NCBI GenBank assembly: GCA_019321725.1
Contig: CM033118.1
Coordinates: forward strand, 14,410,071-14,474,070
Direction of reading: 5' to 3'
Length of the DNA stretch: 64,000 bases
Source: Paulownia fortunei
Lineage: Eukaryota; Streptophyta; Magnoliopsida; Lamiales; Paulowniaceae
Shown here: positions 12,100 to 21,080 of the stretch, piece by piece
Position numbering within the stretch: position 1 is the first letter of the stretch
Layout: every line of letters begins with the position of its first letter
Made by a program: the position numbers and the translations under genes
Notes under the pieces: generated by a model
Told to the model about the DNA's origin: nothing
Seen by the model: only the letters and a program-made list of their open reading frames with translations
The model's database searches: none

Positions 12100-12753
12100 T
12101 CACAGACTGAGAGTTAAATTCAATTTGCATTTTCGACCATTGTTCCTATTGGACCAATTCATATTGGCCAAGGCTGGATCAGGTTTTGGCACATATGCTA
12201 GAAGTTGATCAATCAGCTGGTTAGGTGTTGGAGCAGAAATGATGATTCTTCTCGCAGAAGTTGAAATAAACCCTTTTTTCGCAGCATGATCTACAAAAGA
12301 TAGCAAACCATCATAAAAACCATTAATATTAAGAATACCTATAGGTTTTTGGTGAATGTTGAGTTGTGCCCAAAAGACAATTTGGAATAATTCCTCTAGT
12401 GTACCAAAACTGCCAGGTAGAATGATGAATGCATCCGCATTGTTTAACATGTTAGGCATTCTGTCCTGAATATGTGACACTTTTAGCTCATCTCCAATGG
12501 TCATACCTGTGATATTCTATACTGTTAAAGATTTTGGGATAACTCCCAGAACTTTGACACCTCCTACATAAGCAGAAATAGCAACACTCCCCATTAACCC
12601 CAAACTGCCTCCCCCATACACTAAATGATTTTTTCTTTATGCTAAAGTTCTACCAAGGTTATTGGCTGCCCCTATAAACTCACCATTTTTTCCTAGATTG
12701 GATCCACAAAAAACATAAATGGAATTAAATTTGCGAGTTGAAGAAACTTCCAT
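12100..12753 (-). pseudogene. LOG-like pseudogene carried by Ath1
   Basis: The frame from the ATG at 12753 to the stop at 12100 aligns from end to end with plant LOG proteins, the cytokinin riboside 5'-monophosphate phosphoribohydrolases that release active cytokinin. Seen: N-terminal VFCGSN, then [19 protein letters not shown], an arginine in the helix before the active site (DRMPNM), and PGSFGTLEE near residue 112, where the family has PGGxGTxxE. The glycine-to-serine change lies in that motif. Length is about 217 codons, as in the family, with no frameshift and no introns although plant LOG genes have several. Two in-frame stops (TAA near codon 39, TAG near codon 80) break it; the open part starts at 12504. 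It lies between an unknown frame and the element's 3' tail, and Ath2 has the same gene at the same place. I infer capture of a spliced copy by the element lineage. LOG-type lysine decarboxylase-like proteins of other function cannot be excluded. Confidence 0.85.
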
Positions 12754-12990
12754 TTTTTTTTCTTTTTTATGAAAATAAGTTATGCAAAAATAGAGTGAGT
12801 ACGGTGATATTTATTGAGGTATGAACAGGGAATATATTTATTGCATGTCTTTTTCTTTTGTCAAAAAGGTTGAAAATAAGGACACATATGAAATTTAAAA
12901 ATTACCTACTAACACGTGTATGTGCATGTAGTTATGATTGTGGCTCACATCTTCCTCTGGTTTTACGTCCAGTAACGGCTTAAACGCCCT
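12754..12990 (-). promoter_or_regulatory. Spacer upstream of LOG-like gene with a TATA-like sequence
   Basis: On the minus strand CAATAAATATCACC lies about 60 bp before the LOG-like ATG. In Ath2 the same spot reads CAATAAATAGCATC, closer to a plant TATA box, about 70 bp before its ATG. A thymine/adenine-rich leader follows in both. This may be a promoter for the captured gene, but an AT-rich region makes chance matches likely. Confidence 0.3.
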
Positions 12991-13584
12991 CTATGGGTCA
13001 AGGATATGCTTCCCATCCAGTTTTCTTATAAACTGGCAAACAGAGTCTTTTAATGTTAGATTCCCAAGACTATAAAGCTCATTTTCATTTCGAAAATGAT
13101 CCCATAAATCAAGAATTACACGTTGTACCAATCCACATGAATGCATCTCAAGAGTCAATATAATGTGATCTAAAGACTCCTTACTCAGTCCATCCATAAT
13201 GAATTTAAGTTTATCTTCTCGATTTTTAGAGACCATTCCTAAAGAATGACACTTTGTGTTGCAAGTCCATCTAGCACAAATATAACAAACTTTCATTTTT
13301 TTTTCCCTTCGTTTTTTTAAGTATGTGCTTTTATCAAAACCAGACATGTATCTAGTAAGCAAATCTGGAAACTCATGTGAAAACTCACCTGCCCTTACCT
13401 TTGCTTCAATTATCCATCGTATGTCCTCCGGGATGCCCTTGTGCATAAGCATCCTCAATCTTTCAATCCTGATTTTATAAATTTTCAAAATTGCATTTTT
13501 AGGAAGAAAAGGAAATCTCTTTTTGAGAGTTAGAAAAATGTCACCCATTTTGAAAAGAACAAGAAAAGAGAATGAGAAAAGCAA
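12991..13584 (-). CDS. Unknown 197-codon frame of Ath1 between integrase and LOG-like gene
   Basis: I do not recognise the product. The frame is open from an ATG at 13584; a second ATG at 13548 (MGDIFLTLKKR) is the better start because Ath2 keeps an equivalent (near 35480) while the first 12 residues are only hydrophobic filler. The protein is basic in its first half and has a cysteine cluster CYICARWTCNTKC (spacing C-x2-C-x4-C-x3-C). Ath2 keeps the same four cysteines and the tryptophan in a decayed copy (CPKCAQWICNKKC, minus strand near 35165-35205). This suggests a metal-binding site under selection in the parent element. Its place after integrase is where Athila elements often carry an env-like or extra frame. 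No signal peptide or membrane anchor typical of env is clear. It may be a second captured host sequence. Confidence 0.6.
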   Translation of the reverse strand: MLFSFSFLVLFKMGDIFLTLKKRFPFLPKNAILKIYKIRIERLRMLMHKGIPEDIRWIIEAKVRAGEFSHEFPDLLTRYMSGFDKSTYLKKRREKKMKVCYICARWTCNTKCHSLGMVSKNREDKLKFIMDGLSKESLDHIILTLEMHSCGLVQRVILDLWDHFRNENELYSLGNLTLKDSVCQFIRKLDGKHILDP

Positions 13585-13736
13585 AGAAAATTTCTACAAA
13601 GATTTTAGTTGTTTGGGAAACTGACAAGTCCGACTTTTATAGCCACGGAGTACCGTTATCCGCCATTTAATCGGGAAAAGAAAAAAAATAAAAGAAGAAA
13701 AAAAAATAATGTCAGAGAAAATGAGTATATACAACA

Positions 13737-14566
13737 CTAATCATAACAAGGGTTAGAAAGAAAAAGTATTTCCTCTTGTGAAAATTGATTTTCTAGAAAT
13801 GGTTTAACTTTTTGTCCATTTACTTTGAATATGTTACCATTTCTAGGATTCTCAATGTCAATCGCCCCATAAGGATATACTTTTTTTACAACAAAAGGAC
13901 CACTCCACTTTGATCTCAATTTTCCAGGAAATAAATGCAATCGAGAATTATAAAGCAAAACCTTTTGACCAACCTCAAATATTTTTCTTGAAATTTTATT
14001 ATCATGAAAATCTTTGATTCTTGCTTTATAAATTTTAGAATTCTCATATGCATCATTTTCAGTTCTTGAAGTTCATTGATTTGCAATTTGCGCAATTTTG
14101 AAGCTTCATCAAGGTTGAAGTTAAACATTTTGATTGCCCAATAAGCTTTATGTTCAAGTTCAACAGGTAAATAACAAGGTTTTCCATAAACTATCCTATA
14201 AGGAGACATGCCTAATGATGTTTTGAAAGCAGTTCTATATGCCCAAAGTGTATCGGTAAGTCTAAGAGACCAATCTTTACGGTTTGGGTTAACTGTTTTC
14301 TCCAAAATTTGTTTTTTCTCCCTATTTGCAAGTTCAACTTGTCCATTTGTCTGAGGGTGATAAGGGGTTGCAACTTTATGTATGATTCCATATTTCTTCA
14401 TTAAAGTTCCGAAAACTTTGTTACAAAAATGTTTTCCCCCATCACTGATAATAGATCTAGGAATTCCAAATCGACTTAAAATATTTTCTTTCAAAAAATT
14501 TATCACTATTTTGTGATCATTGTTTCAACAAGGAATTGCCTCAATCTATTTTGAAACATAATCTAT
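13737..14566 (-). pseudogene. Integrase core and C-terminal part, Ath1
   Basis: The product would insert element cDNA into the genome. The main open part (14506-13916) holds SDGGKHFCN with the second catalytic aspartate and [10 protein letters not shown] with the catalytic glutamate. The first aspartate (GIDFMGPF) lies upstream in the preceding frame. A following open part (13958-13737) has [10 protein letters not shown], the GPY/F-type C-terminal module; no chromodomain is present. In-frame stops near 14524 and 14545 and a frameshift near 13950 break the gene. One stop replaces a tryptophan codon (TGG to TAG). Confidence 0.85.
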
Positions 14567-15290
14567 GGCAACCAATATGTAAAGAAAACCAAATGATAAT
14601 GGAAATGGCCCCATAAAATCAATACCCCAACAGTCAAAGATTTCAATCACTAGGATATGGTGTAGGGGCATTATATTTCTCTTTGAAAGGGACCCTAACT
14701 TTTGACAATTTACACAACTTTTGTAGAAAGTGTAAGTATCTTTGAAAAGAGTTGGCCAATAAAATCCACATTGCAAGATTTTTGCAGTAGTTTTCTTTAC
14801 AGAAAAATGACCACCACATGCTTCTGAATGATAAAATTTGACAATATTACCTATCTCATTGTCAGGCACACATCTTCGAAAGATTTGATCCGGAAAATAT
14901 TTGAATAGGTATGGATCATCCCAATAAAAAATTTTAACCTCAGTCAAAAACTTCTTTTTGTCTTGAGAATTCCAATGCGATGGCATCTTTCCAGTTGTTA
15001 CCATGAAGTGACATTTCTCCCAATTGAGCACAAGATTCTTTTCTTCACACCTGATCAAAACCTTTTCTAAATTAGATAAACAATCATCAAATGAATTGCC
15101 AAAAATAGAAAAATCATCCATGAAGACTTCAAAAAAACATTCAACCATGTCACTAAAAATACTAAGCATGCATCGTTGGAATGTAGCTAGTGCATTACAT
15201 AATCCAAAAGGCATCCTTCGATATGTAAAAGTACCAAAAGGACATGTAAAAGTTGTTTTCTCTTGATCTTCAAGTGCAATTGCAATTTGA
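14546..15290 (-). pseudogene. Reverse transcriptase (second part) fused to integrase zinc domain, Ath1
   Basis: Reading leftwards from the inversion junction, the frame starts inside RT just after the first catalytic aspartate block, passes FTYRRMPFGLCNA and FMDDF (the catalytic YVDD-type box) and NWEKCHFMV. It then jumps near 15000 straight to the segment before integrase, with the HHCC zinc site (H and H in FYHSEACGGHF, CVNCQKLG) and GIDFMGPF. The RT connection and all of RNase H, present in Ath2 at 37080-37727, are missing. The join keeps the reading frame. The upstream part of RT is at 20767-21079 on the plus strand. Confidence 0.85.
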
Positions 15291-15291
15291 T
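15290..15291. other. Left breakpoint of the inversion
   Basis: Left of this point is minus-strand RT of Ath1; right of it is plus-oriented C2 LTR beginning in its middle. Comparison with Ath2 (37981-38060) shows that about 11 bp of RT (TACCCAAAATA) are missing between this edge and the edge at 21079. Confidence 0.85.
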
Positions 15292-16024
15292 TAATTTTTG
15301 ATTGAAACCCTCTTTGTTTTGTGGTGATTCTTAATTTATGTATCTCCAAAGACACAACAAGTACTTGGGTTCATTTAGCTTATTGTATGGTTCTACCCAC
15401 CAACTGCTAATATGAAATTTTGATTTGTTGTAGACAAATATGTGCATAATACTTAATCTCATAAATAAATATTGGCGTTAAAACCCTTCTTGTTTAGCGG
15501 CAATTCTTGATTTATGTCCAATAGCACAGTAAATACTTAGGTTCATTTATCTTATTGTATAGTTTTATCCCACCGACTGCTAATGTGAAACCATGATTTG
15601 TTGTATATAAAGGTGTGCATAAATATTTGATCACATAAACAAGTATTGGTGTTAAGAGATAATTTGTAAATAGTAAGACAATGTCATAACCTTGATGCAT
15701 GAGCTATTTGATAATATTTTCCCATTGGAACCTTCATTATGTAAGGATTCCAATAGTAGCATTTAAAATAAGTAAAAAGAATAAATAATCATTCATCTAT
15801 CCAAAACTAAAAAACGGAACTCTAATCCTCAATACTTTTATTGCTTTGATTTCTTAGCTATAACATAATATTTTTTTTATATTCTAAACCATATAAAGCC
15901 CTTATTTTAAGAAATATAATCCTGAAAACTTCAAACAACTTTCCTATGGATCGACCTCGGACTCCTGATAACTTTATTACTTGACATAACCTGCACTTGA
16001 GTTTGCAAACTTAAAGTTGTAACA
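15291..16024 (+). repeat. C2 LTR end piece (part of the Ath2 3' LTR, inverted)
   Basis: It matches the last ~730 bp of C2 LTRs, up to the terminus AGTTGTAACA at 16024. It contains two tandem copies of a unit of about 180 bp (15300-15480 and 15485-15665). Turned round, it joins 21080-21842 and 31977-32241 to give about 1762 bp, against 1768 bp for the Ath2 5' LTR. A CTAGG after the end pairs with CCTTG at 42820 (4 of 5 bases) as target duplication once orientation is corrected. Confidence 0.85.
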
Positions 16025-16350
16025 CTAGGCAGCATTTTCCAATAAATGAAAACATATGAAGGATAAGATAAGACTCAAATGAAAAAACTCTACTTCAAAA
16101 TGTCACATCTACTTGAGACTTCGTACTTGCAAAATATCTAGCCTCCTAGCTTTCAATTTAGACTTATCTCCAACTCCTAAAATTACTTTCCATTCATGTC
16201 TTGCAAGCTTTCTAGCCTCCTATGTTTTCATTAGCTTTGTCTCTGACCATTTCTTTCTTTAACTCATCTGTATGTTGCTCCTCCAGTCTACAGAACTAAA
16301 GCCTTTATTCTTTTTCCATTTTCCTAGAAAGTCCGTTCTAAAATATGATA
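16025..16350. other. Spacer between Ath2 and Ath1 LTR ends
   Basis: These 326 bp lie between two LTR termini and match no repeat recognised here, so they are the DNA that separated Ath1 and Ath2 before the inversion. They include a short imperfect repeat of CTAGCCTCCTA text (16139-16150 and 16213-16224). No gene is seen. The last five bases, TGATA, are the Ath1 target duplication. Confidence 0.6.
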
Positions 16351-17960
16351 TGATAAGTGAATATTTTGATATTTTTGTATCAAATCCTTTATACTTTTCT
16401 TGCTTTATTCTTGTTAATATTATTGTTTTATTAATGTTTTGTGTTAGAGAATAAATGAAAGCATGTTTCCAGACTTGTGCAGTTTTTGTAATTTAAGGAT
16501 AACTTCATGATCAAAAGCTCTATGGACCTGAAGCTTATTTCATTTGAAAGCCAAGAGATAGAGGTACAACTTTTATTTTGGAGGCTCAGCCTAATTCAAT
16601 CTTGATGATAGCATAAACTTCATCCAAGTAGTTGCACAAAATGGATCACCAAAATTCAGATCAGAGTTCAGCCCAGTATTGACTTATTTTACCAATTCGG
16701 TTATATATCTTGAGCCCAAATTTATTTTGGACTGAAATTTGGATATATTATACCCAAGAGATAAATAAACAAGTTTTCTGAAGACAAGATGGTGTGAAAA
16801 TGTGTGGAAATGGTAAAACCATAGGCTGCAAGTTGCTGCTGATGTTACAGGGTGACTGTTGGACATGACTCGATAATTTGACCATATCTCCTTCATCCGA
16901 CCGCCAAATTTGACAAAAGATATATAAAAATATATTAGCGCTGAAAGATCTACAATATTTATTCTTCATATATCTTCAAAATCTAGTTGTATCTGACCGA
17001 AAAATGTAATTCAATTCAGTAGATGAGAAATTTGTGTAACAACTTACCAACTCTTGGCAACTAGCATACCACTTGATTAACCCCTCTATTATTTGTTTGG
17101 CCTCTAGCTTACTCCAAGTACTATAAATAGGCCATGTATTAAGCTTGTAAGAGGAGGGGGGTAGAGGGTTTATTTTGGCTAAGTTATCTAGTTTGTATGT
17201 TTTCTAGTATTGTAAGTTTTCTAGTAGTAATAGAAATGCATTCTCTAGTTTCTCTTATATTTTTAGTCTTTGTTACTTTTATTATGTCTTTCTAAACTTT
17301 ATTTTGCTGAGGAAAAAGGGTGAATCTCTTGATGGAGGAAGAAAAATGGTAATAAGGGTAGAAATTGTTTAAGTATGTTGTATTATTATTTTTATTTTTG
17401 ATCTAAACCCTACTTGTTTTGTGGTGATTCTTGATTTATGTATCTCCAATGGCACAACAAATACTTTGGTTCATTTAGCTTATTGTACGGTTTTAGCCCA
17501 CCGACTGCTAATTTGAATCTTTGATTTGTTGTTGACGAAGGTGTACATAAATACTTGATCCCATAAATAAGTGTTGGCGTTAAGAGATAATTTGCAATAG
17601 TAAGACAATATCATGATTACCTTATTGCATGAGTTACTTGATAATATCTTTCCATTGGAACCTTCATTATGTATGGATTCCAATTGTGGTAATTAATAGA
17701 AGTAAAAATAATAAATAACCATTTCTCTATCCAAAACTCAAGAGTGGATCCCTAATCCTCAGTACTTTTATTACTTCGGTTTTTCTTTAGTTACATCATA
17801 CATTAATTGTTCATATATTTTGATTCACATAAACTCTATCTTTTTAGAAATATAAACTTGAATTCTTCAAACAACTTCCCTGTGGATCGACCTCGGACTC
17901 ACGAGAAATTTATTACTTACTACAACCTGCACTTAGGTTTGCAACCTTAAAGTTGTAGCA
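16351..17960 (+). repeat. 5' LTR of Ath1 (subfamily C1)
   Basis: It runs from TGATAAGTGA to AGTTGTAGCA (1610 bp) and is followed by the primer site. It matches the 3' LTR at 8763-10356 in inverse orientation over its whole length. Together they form a 1.6-kb inverted repeat about 6 kb apart. TATA box at 17122-17129. Confidence 0.9.
17122..17129 (+). promoter_or_regulatory. TATA box of the Ath1 5' LTR
   Basis: TATAAATA in the context GTACTATAAATAGGCC, at the same relative site as in other C-type LTRs. It would drive the genomic transcript of the element. Confidence 0.65.
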
Positions 17961-17966
17961 AGTTTT

Positions 17967-17984
17967 TGGCGCCGTTGTTGGGGA
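17967..17984 (+). promoter_or_regulatory. Primer-binding site of Ath1, tRNA-Asp type
   Basis: TGGCGCCGTTGTTGGGGA, six bases after the LTR end, complements the 3' end of plant tRNA-Asp(GUC) except for two positions (GTTGTTGG where GTTGCCGG is expected). This primer is typical of Athila-type elements. Both differences are C-to-T changes. Confidence 0.85.
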
Positions 17985-18160
17985 AGGCAAGGTAAGTATT
18001 TAGGTTTGTTAATATTTTTCCTTTGTAAATATAATTTGTTTATTTTCTTTATGGATATATGGTTATATTGTATTGTAGTCATAATTCTCGACGTTTAGTA
18101 AGAAATAATTCCAAAACTTTGTTTGGAATTTTGTTTGAATCATCTCCACACACTTCCACT

Positions 18161-19634
18161 ATGGCTAAAAATGAAAGTATCCAGGATGAAAATGAGAATC
18201 AACAGGTGCGTACCATGCGTTATTACTTGCAACCTCCTCGAAATTCTTCTCCTTCTTGTTTCATTTTTCCTCTAAATGCAAATAATTTTCGATTCAATCC
18301 AGGTATGATCCCTTTACTTCCTAATTTCCATGGTTTAGACTCTGAAAGTCCTTACTTGTATTTAAAAGAATTTGATAAAGTATGTGCCACTTTTGATTAT
18401 CAAACTTGCACAAATGAGATTGTTAAGCTCAAATTATTTCCTTTCTCTTTAAAAGATAAAGCAAAAAATTGGCTTAATTCTTTAAAACCCAGGTCAATTG
18501 GCACTTGGCAAGAAATGCAAGCTGAATTCTTGAAAAAATTCTTTCCAACTCATAAAACTAATGCTTTGAAAAGACAAATTCAAAATTTTTCTCAAAATTC
18601 GAATGAGGTTTTCTTTCAATGTTGGGAAAGATTTAAAGATTTGTTGAATTCATGCCCACATCATGGTTTTGAAAAATGGCGCTTAATTAGTTTTCTTTTA
18701 TGAAGGTTTAACTCCTGAAACAAAATAATTTGTTGAAGCAATGTGTAATGGTGAGTTTCTTGATAAAGAACCTGATGAAGCCCTAGAATACCTAGATCAT
18801 TTGGTAGAAAACTCTCAATCATGGCATAGTGTTAATTCTTCTAAAGGTTCTATTAGATCTAATCTTGCTAATAGTAATAAAGGAAAATATTACCTTAGCC
18901 AAGAAGATGATCTAAATGCTAGACTTGCTAGTTTAACAAGAAAAGTTGAAGCCATGGAACTTAAAAAAGTAAAGGAAATCAAATCTGTTCAAGAGGAAGA
19001 AGTTTGTAGCAATTGTGAACTTTTGGGACACTCCACCAATAAATGTCCAAACCTTCCAGTACAAGCAAATTTTATGAACACATTCAAAAAGCCTTTCCAT
19101 TCTCCATATTCTGAAACTTACAATCCACAATGGAGAAATCATCCCAATTTCAGTTGGCGAGATGATAACCGTGCCCAACCACCACATTCACAAAAACCAC
19201 AAAACTTTCATTCTTATCCACCTCCACATACAAAATCCATTGAGGAGACTCTGCAAGCATTTAAGCATGAACAAACAAACATCAATAATCAGACTTCACA
19301 AGCTATCAATGAGATCAGAAGCACACTTTCAACACTGACAACTTCTTTGTGTACTCATGAAAAAGGTAAATTTCCTGCTCAACCTCAACCTAATCCTTCT
19401 ACTCAGTGCCATGTTTCTTCTTCAGGTGAAAATGCAGTCAAGGAGGCTAATTTAGTTACAACTCTTCAGAATGAAAAAATTGTTGACAAGACTATTCATA
19501 CCAAGGAGAAAGTTTCTAATCCACCTCCAGAAATGAAAAATGGAAATAGTCTTAACGATGAAGGTAAGTTTGAAGAAGGTAAGCATGAAAATGATGAAAA
19601 AAAAAATATATTTACCTCCAGCACCCTTTCCTAA
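18161..19634 (+). pseudogene. gag of Ath1 (broken)
   Basis: Gag forms the virus-like particle. I place the start at the ATG at 18161 (MAKNESIQDENEN) because Ath2 (40857) and Ath3 (62679) have the same start; the frame is open further upstream only by chance. The first part (to 18703) is the capsid-like domain with FPFSLKDKAKNWL. A one-base insertion near 18697 shifts the frame and a stop follows near 18727. The second part (18741-19634) carries a CCHC zinc knuckle CSNCELLGHSTNKC (near 19001-19045) that binds the RNA. A second frame change near 19600 leads into the protease segment. Confidence 0.85.
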
Positions 19635-20766
19635 AAGATTGCAAGCAACTCAGAAATTGAACTCAAATGCTGAAATTTTTGAAATTTTTAAACAAGTCAA
19701 GATTAATATTCCATTATTGGATGCAATCAAGCAAGTTCCACCTTATGCCAAATTTTTGAAAGATTTGTGTACAATCAAAAGAAAACATCATGTACAAAAG
19801 AAGGCATTTTTAACTGAAAGTGTTAGTTCAATTATTCAATAATTCACTCCACCCAAGTACAAAGATCCAGGTTGTCCAACCATTTCATGTATCATAGGAA
19901 ACACTAGAATAGAGCGTGCTTTGCTTGATCTTGGTGCTAGTGTAAATCTTCTACCTTTCTCAGTTTATGAACAGTTAGGTTTGGGAGAACTTAAAACAAC
20001 TTCTGTTGTACTCCAACTAGCTGACCGTTCGATTAAAGTTCCAAAGGGAATAGTAGAAGATGTGTTGGTACAAATTGATAAGTTTTACTTTCCAGTTGAT
20101 TTCATTATTTTGGACACAGAGCCTGTTGCACAAATACATACACAAATTCCTATCATTTTGGGTCGTCCTTTTCTTGCAACTTCAAATGCTTTGATCAATT
20201 GTAGAAATGGTATTTTGAAGTTATTATTTGGAAATATGACTTTGGAACTAAATGTGTTTAATATTTGTATGCAACCTGCAGAAGATGTCGAAGTACATGA
20301 AGTGGATTCAATTGAGGAACTTGTTCATGAATACTTTACTACTACTAACTCTTCAGATTCTTTGGAGACTTGTTTTGAAAGTGAAAGTATTTATAAAAAG
20401 GAACACACTAATACTATCTCTGAATTTTTGCAGGTACAAGAAAAATATTTTTGGAAGCCAAGGTTCGAAGAACTTTCATCATCAACAGTAAAATCTATTC
20501 CATCAAGTATTAAAGCTCCCGTGGTTGAATTGAAACCTTTGCCAGTTAATTTGAAATACTCTTTCTTGGGTGAGAATGAAACTTTTCCAGTAATAATTTC
20601 TTCCAAACTTGATGCATCTCAAGAAGGTAAGTTGATTGAAACTTTGAAAATGAATAAGAATGCTTTAGGATGGACTATTGCTGATATTAAAGGTATTAAT
20701 CCTTTCATTTGCACACATAACATCTATATAGAGAAAAATGCTAAACCATCTAGAGAAATGCAATGA
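19600..20766 (+). pseudogene. Aspartic protease and linker of Ath1 (broken)
   Basis: The protease would cut the polyprotein. The active-site motif is LLDLGASVNLLP near 19921-19960, in the Athila form in which the residue after D varies. PIILGRPFLAT near 20148-20178 is the second conserved motif of retropepsins. The segment before the active site is open from about 19600 to a stop at 19840, where Ath2 has a CAA codon. The linker to RT contains a repeated SIEELVHEYFTTTNSSD-like stretch shared with Ath2 and Ath3. It ends at a TGA (20764) at the position where related elements have an arginine codon. Confidence 0.8.
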
Positions 20767-21079
20767 AGGCTAAATCCTAATATGAAAGAAGTAGAAAGAA
20801 ATGAAGTCATTAAACTCTTAGATAATGGAATCATTTATTCTATTTCTGATAGCAAATGGGTAAGTCCTACTTAAGTTGTACCTAAGAAATCTGGAGTTAC
20901 TGTAGTCAAGAATGAGAATGATGAATTAATTCCAACTAGGACTGTTACTGGTTGACGAATGTGCATTGACTATAGAAAACTCAACTCAGTTACTAGAAAA
21001 GATCATTTTCCATTACCTTTCATGGATCAAATTTTTAGAAAGAGTTGCAGGACACGAATTTTATTGCTTTTTAGATGGA
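20767..21079 (+). pseudogene. Reverse transcriptase, first part, Ath1 (cut by the inversion)
   Basis: The translated frame shows the RT entry motifs: SDSKWVSPT, VVPKKSG, RMCIDYRKLN and the block ending FLDG, which holds the first catalytic aspartate. Stops at TAA (20872) and TGA (20955) and an extra T near 21032 break it. The DNA then leaves RT at 21079. The very next RT residues appear on the minus strand from 15290 leftwards. Confidence 0.85.
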
Positions 21080-21080
21080 T
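21079..21080. other. Right breakpoint of the inversion
   Basis: RT of Ath1 (plus) meets a C2 LTR (minus) in its middle. Turned round, 15291 onward would continue into 21080 onward with about 6 bp missing compared with the LTR at 63738-63770. Confidence 0.85.

Larger units (their letters stand above)
8763..15290 (-). mobile_element. Ath1, 3' part: Athila-like Ty3/gypsy element
   Basis: Reading leftwards this holds the second part of reverse transcriptase, the zinc-binding and core parts of integrase, a 197-codon unknown frame, a LOG-like pseudogene, a noncoding tail with polypurine tracts, and the 3' LTR. The 5' part (LTR, PBS, gag, protease, start of RT) is at 16351-21079 in the opposite orientation. 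The two parts add up to about 11.3 kb, a usual size for Athila-type elements. RT is cut at the same place on both sides, which links them. The element is dead: stops lie in RT, integrase, gag and the LOG-like gene, and RNase H is deleted. Confidence 0.85.
16351..21079 (+). mobile_element. Ath1, 5' part (inverted): LTR, PBS, gag, protease, start of RT
   Basis: This is the missing front of the element at 8763-15290. It starts with a complete LTR preceded by TGATA, has a tRNA-Asp-type primer site, and ends inside RT at exactly the place where the RT on the other strand begins. The sequence after 21079 is unrelated LTR in the opposite orientation. Confidence 0.85.

Noticed and set aside
8763..17960. 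The 1.6-kb inverted repeat of C1 LTRs as a possible composite transposon or foldback element
   Set aside because: Primer site, polypurine tract and target duplication show that these are the two LTRs of one element, turned against each other by the inversion.
18933..19187. 84-codon minus-strand open frame
   Set aside because: It lies opposite the gag zinc-knuckle region of Ath1 and is a shadow of that frame.
15291..21079. Two independent truncated Athila elements that happen to lie head to head
   Set aside because: The RT cut points match within about 11 bp, the LTR halves fit together, and the 5-bp duplication is shared. Chance cannot plausibly produce all three.
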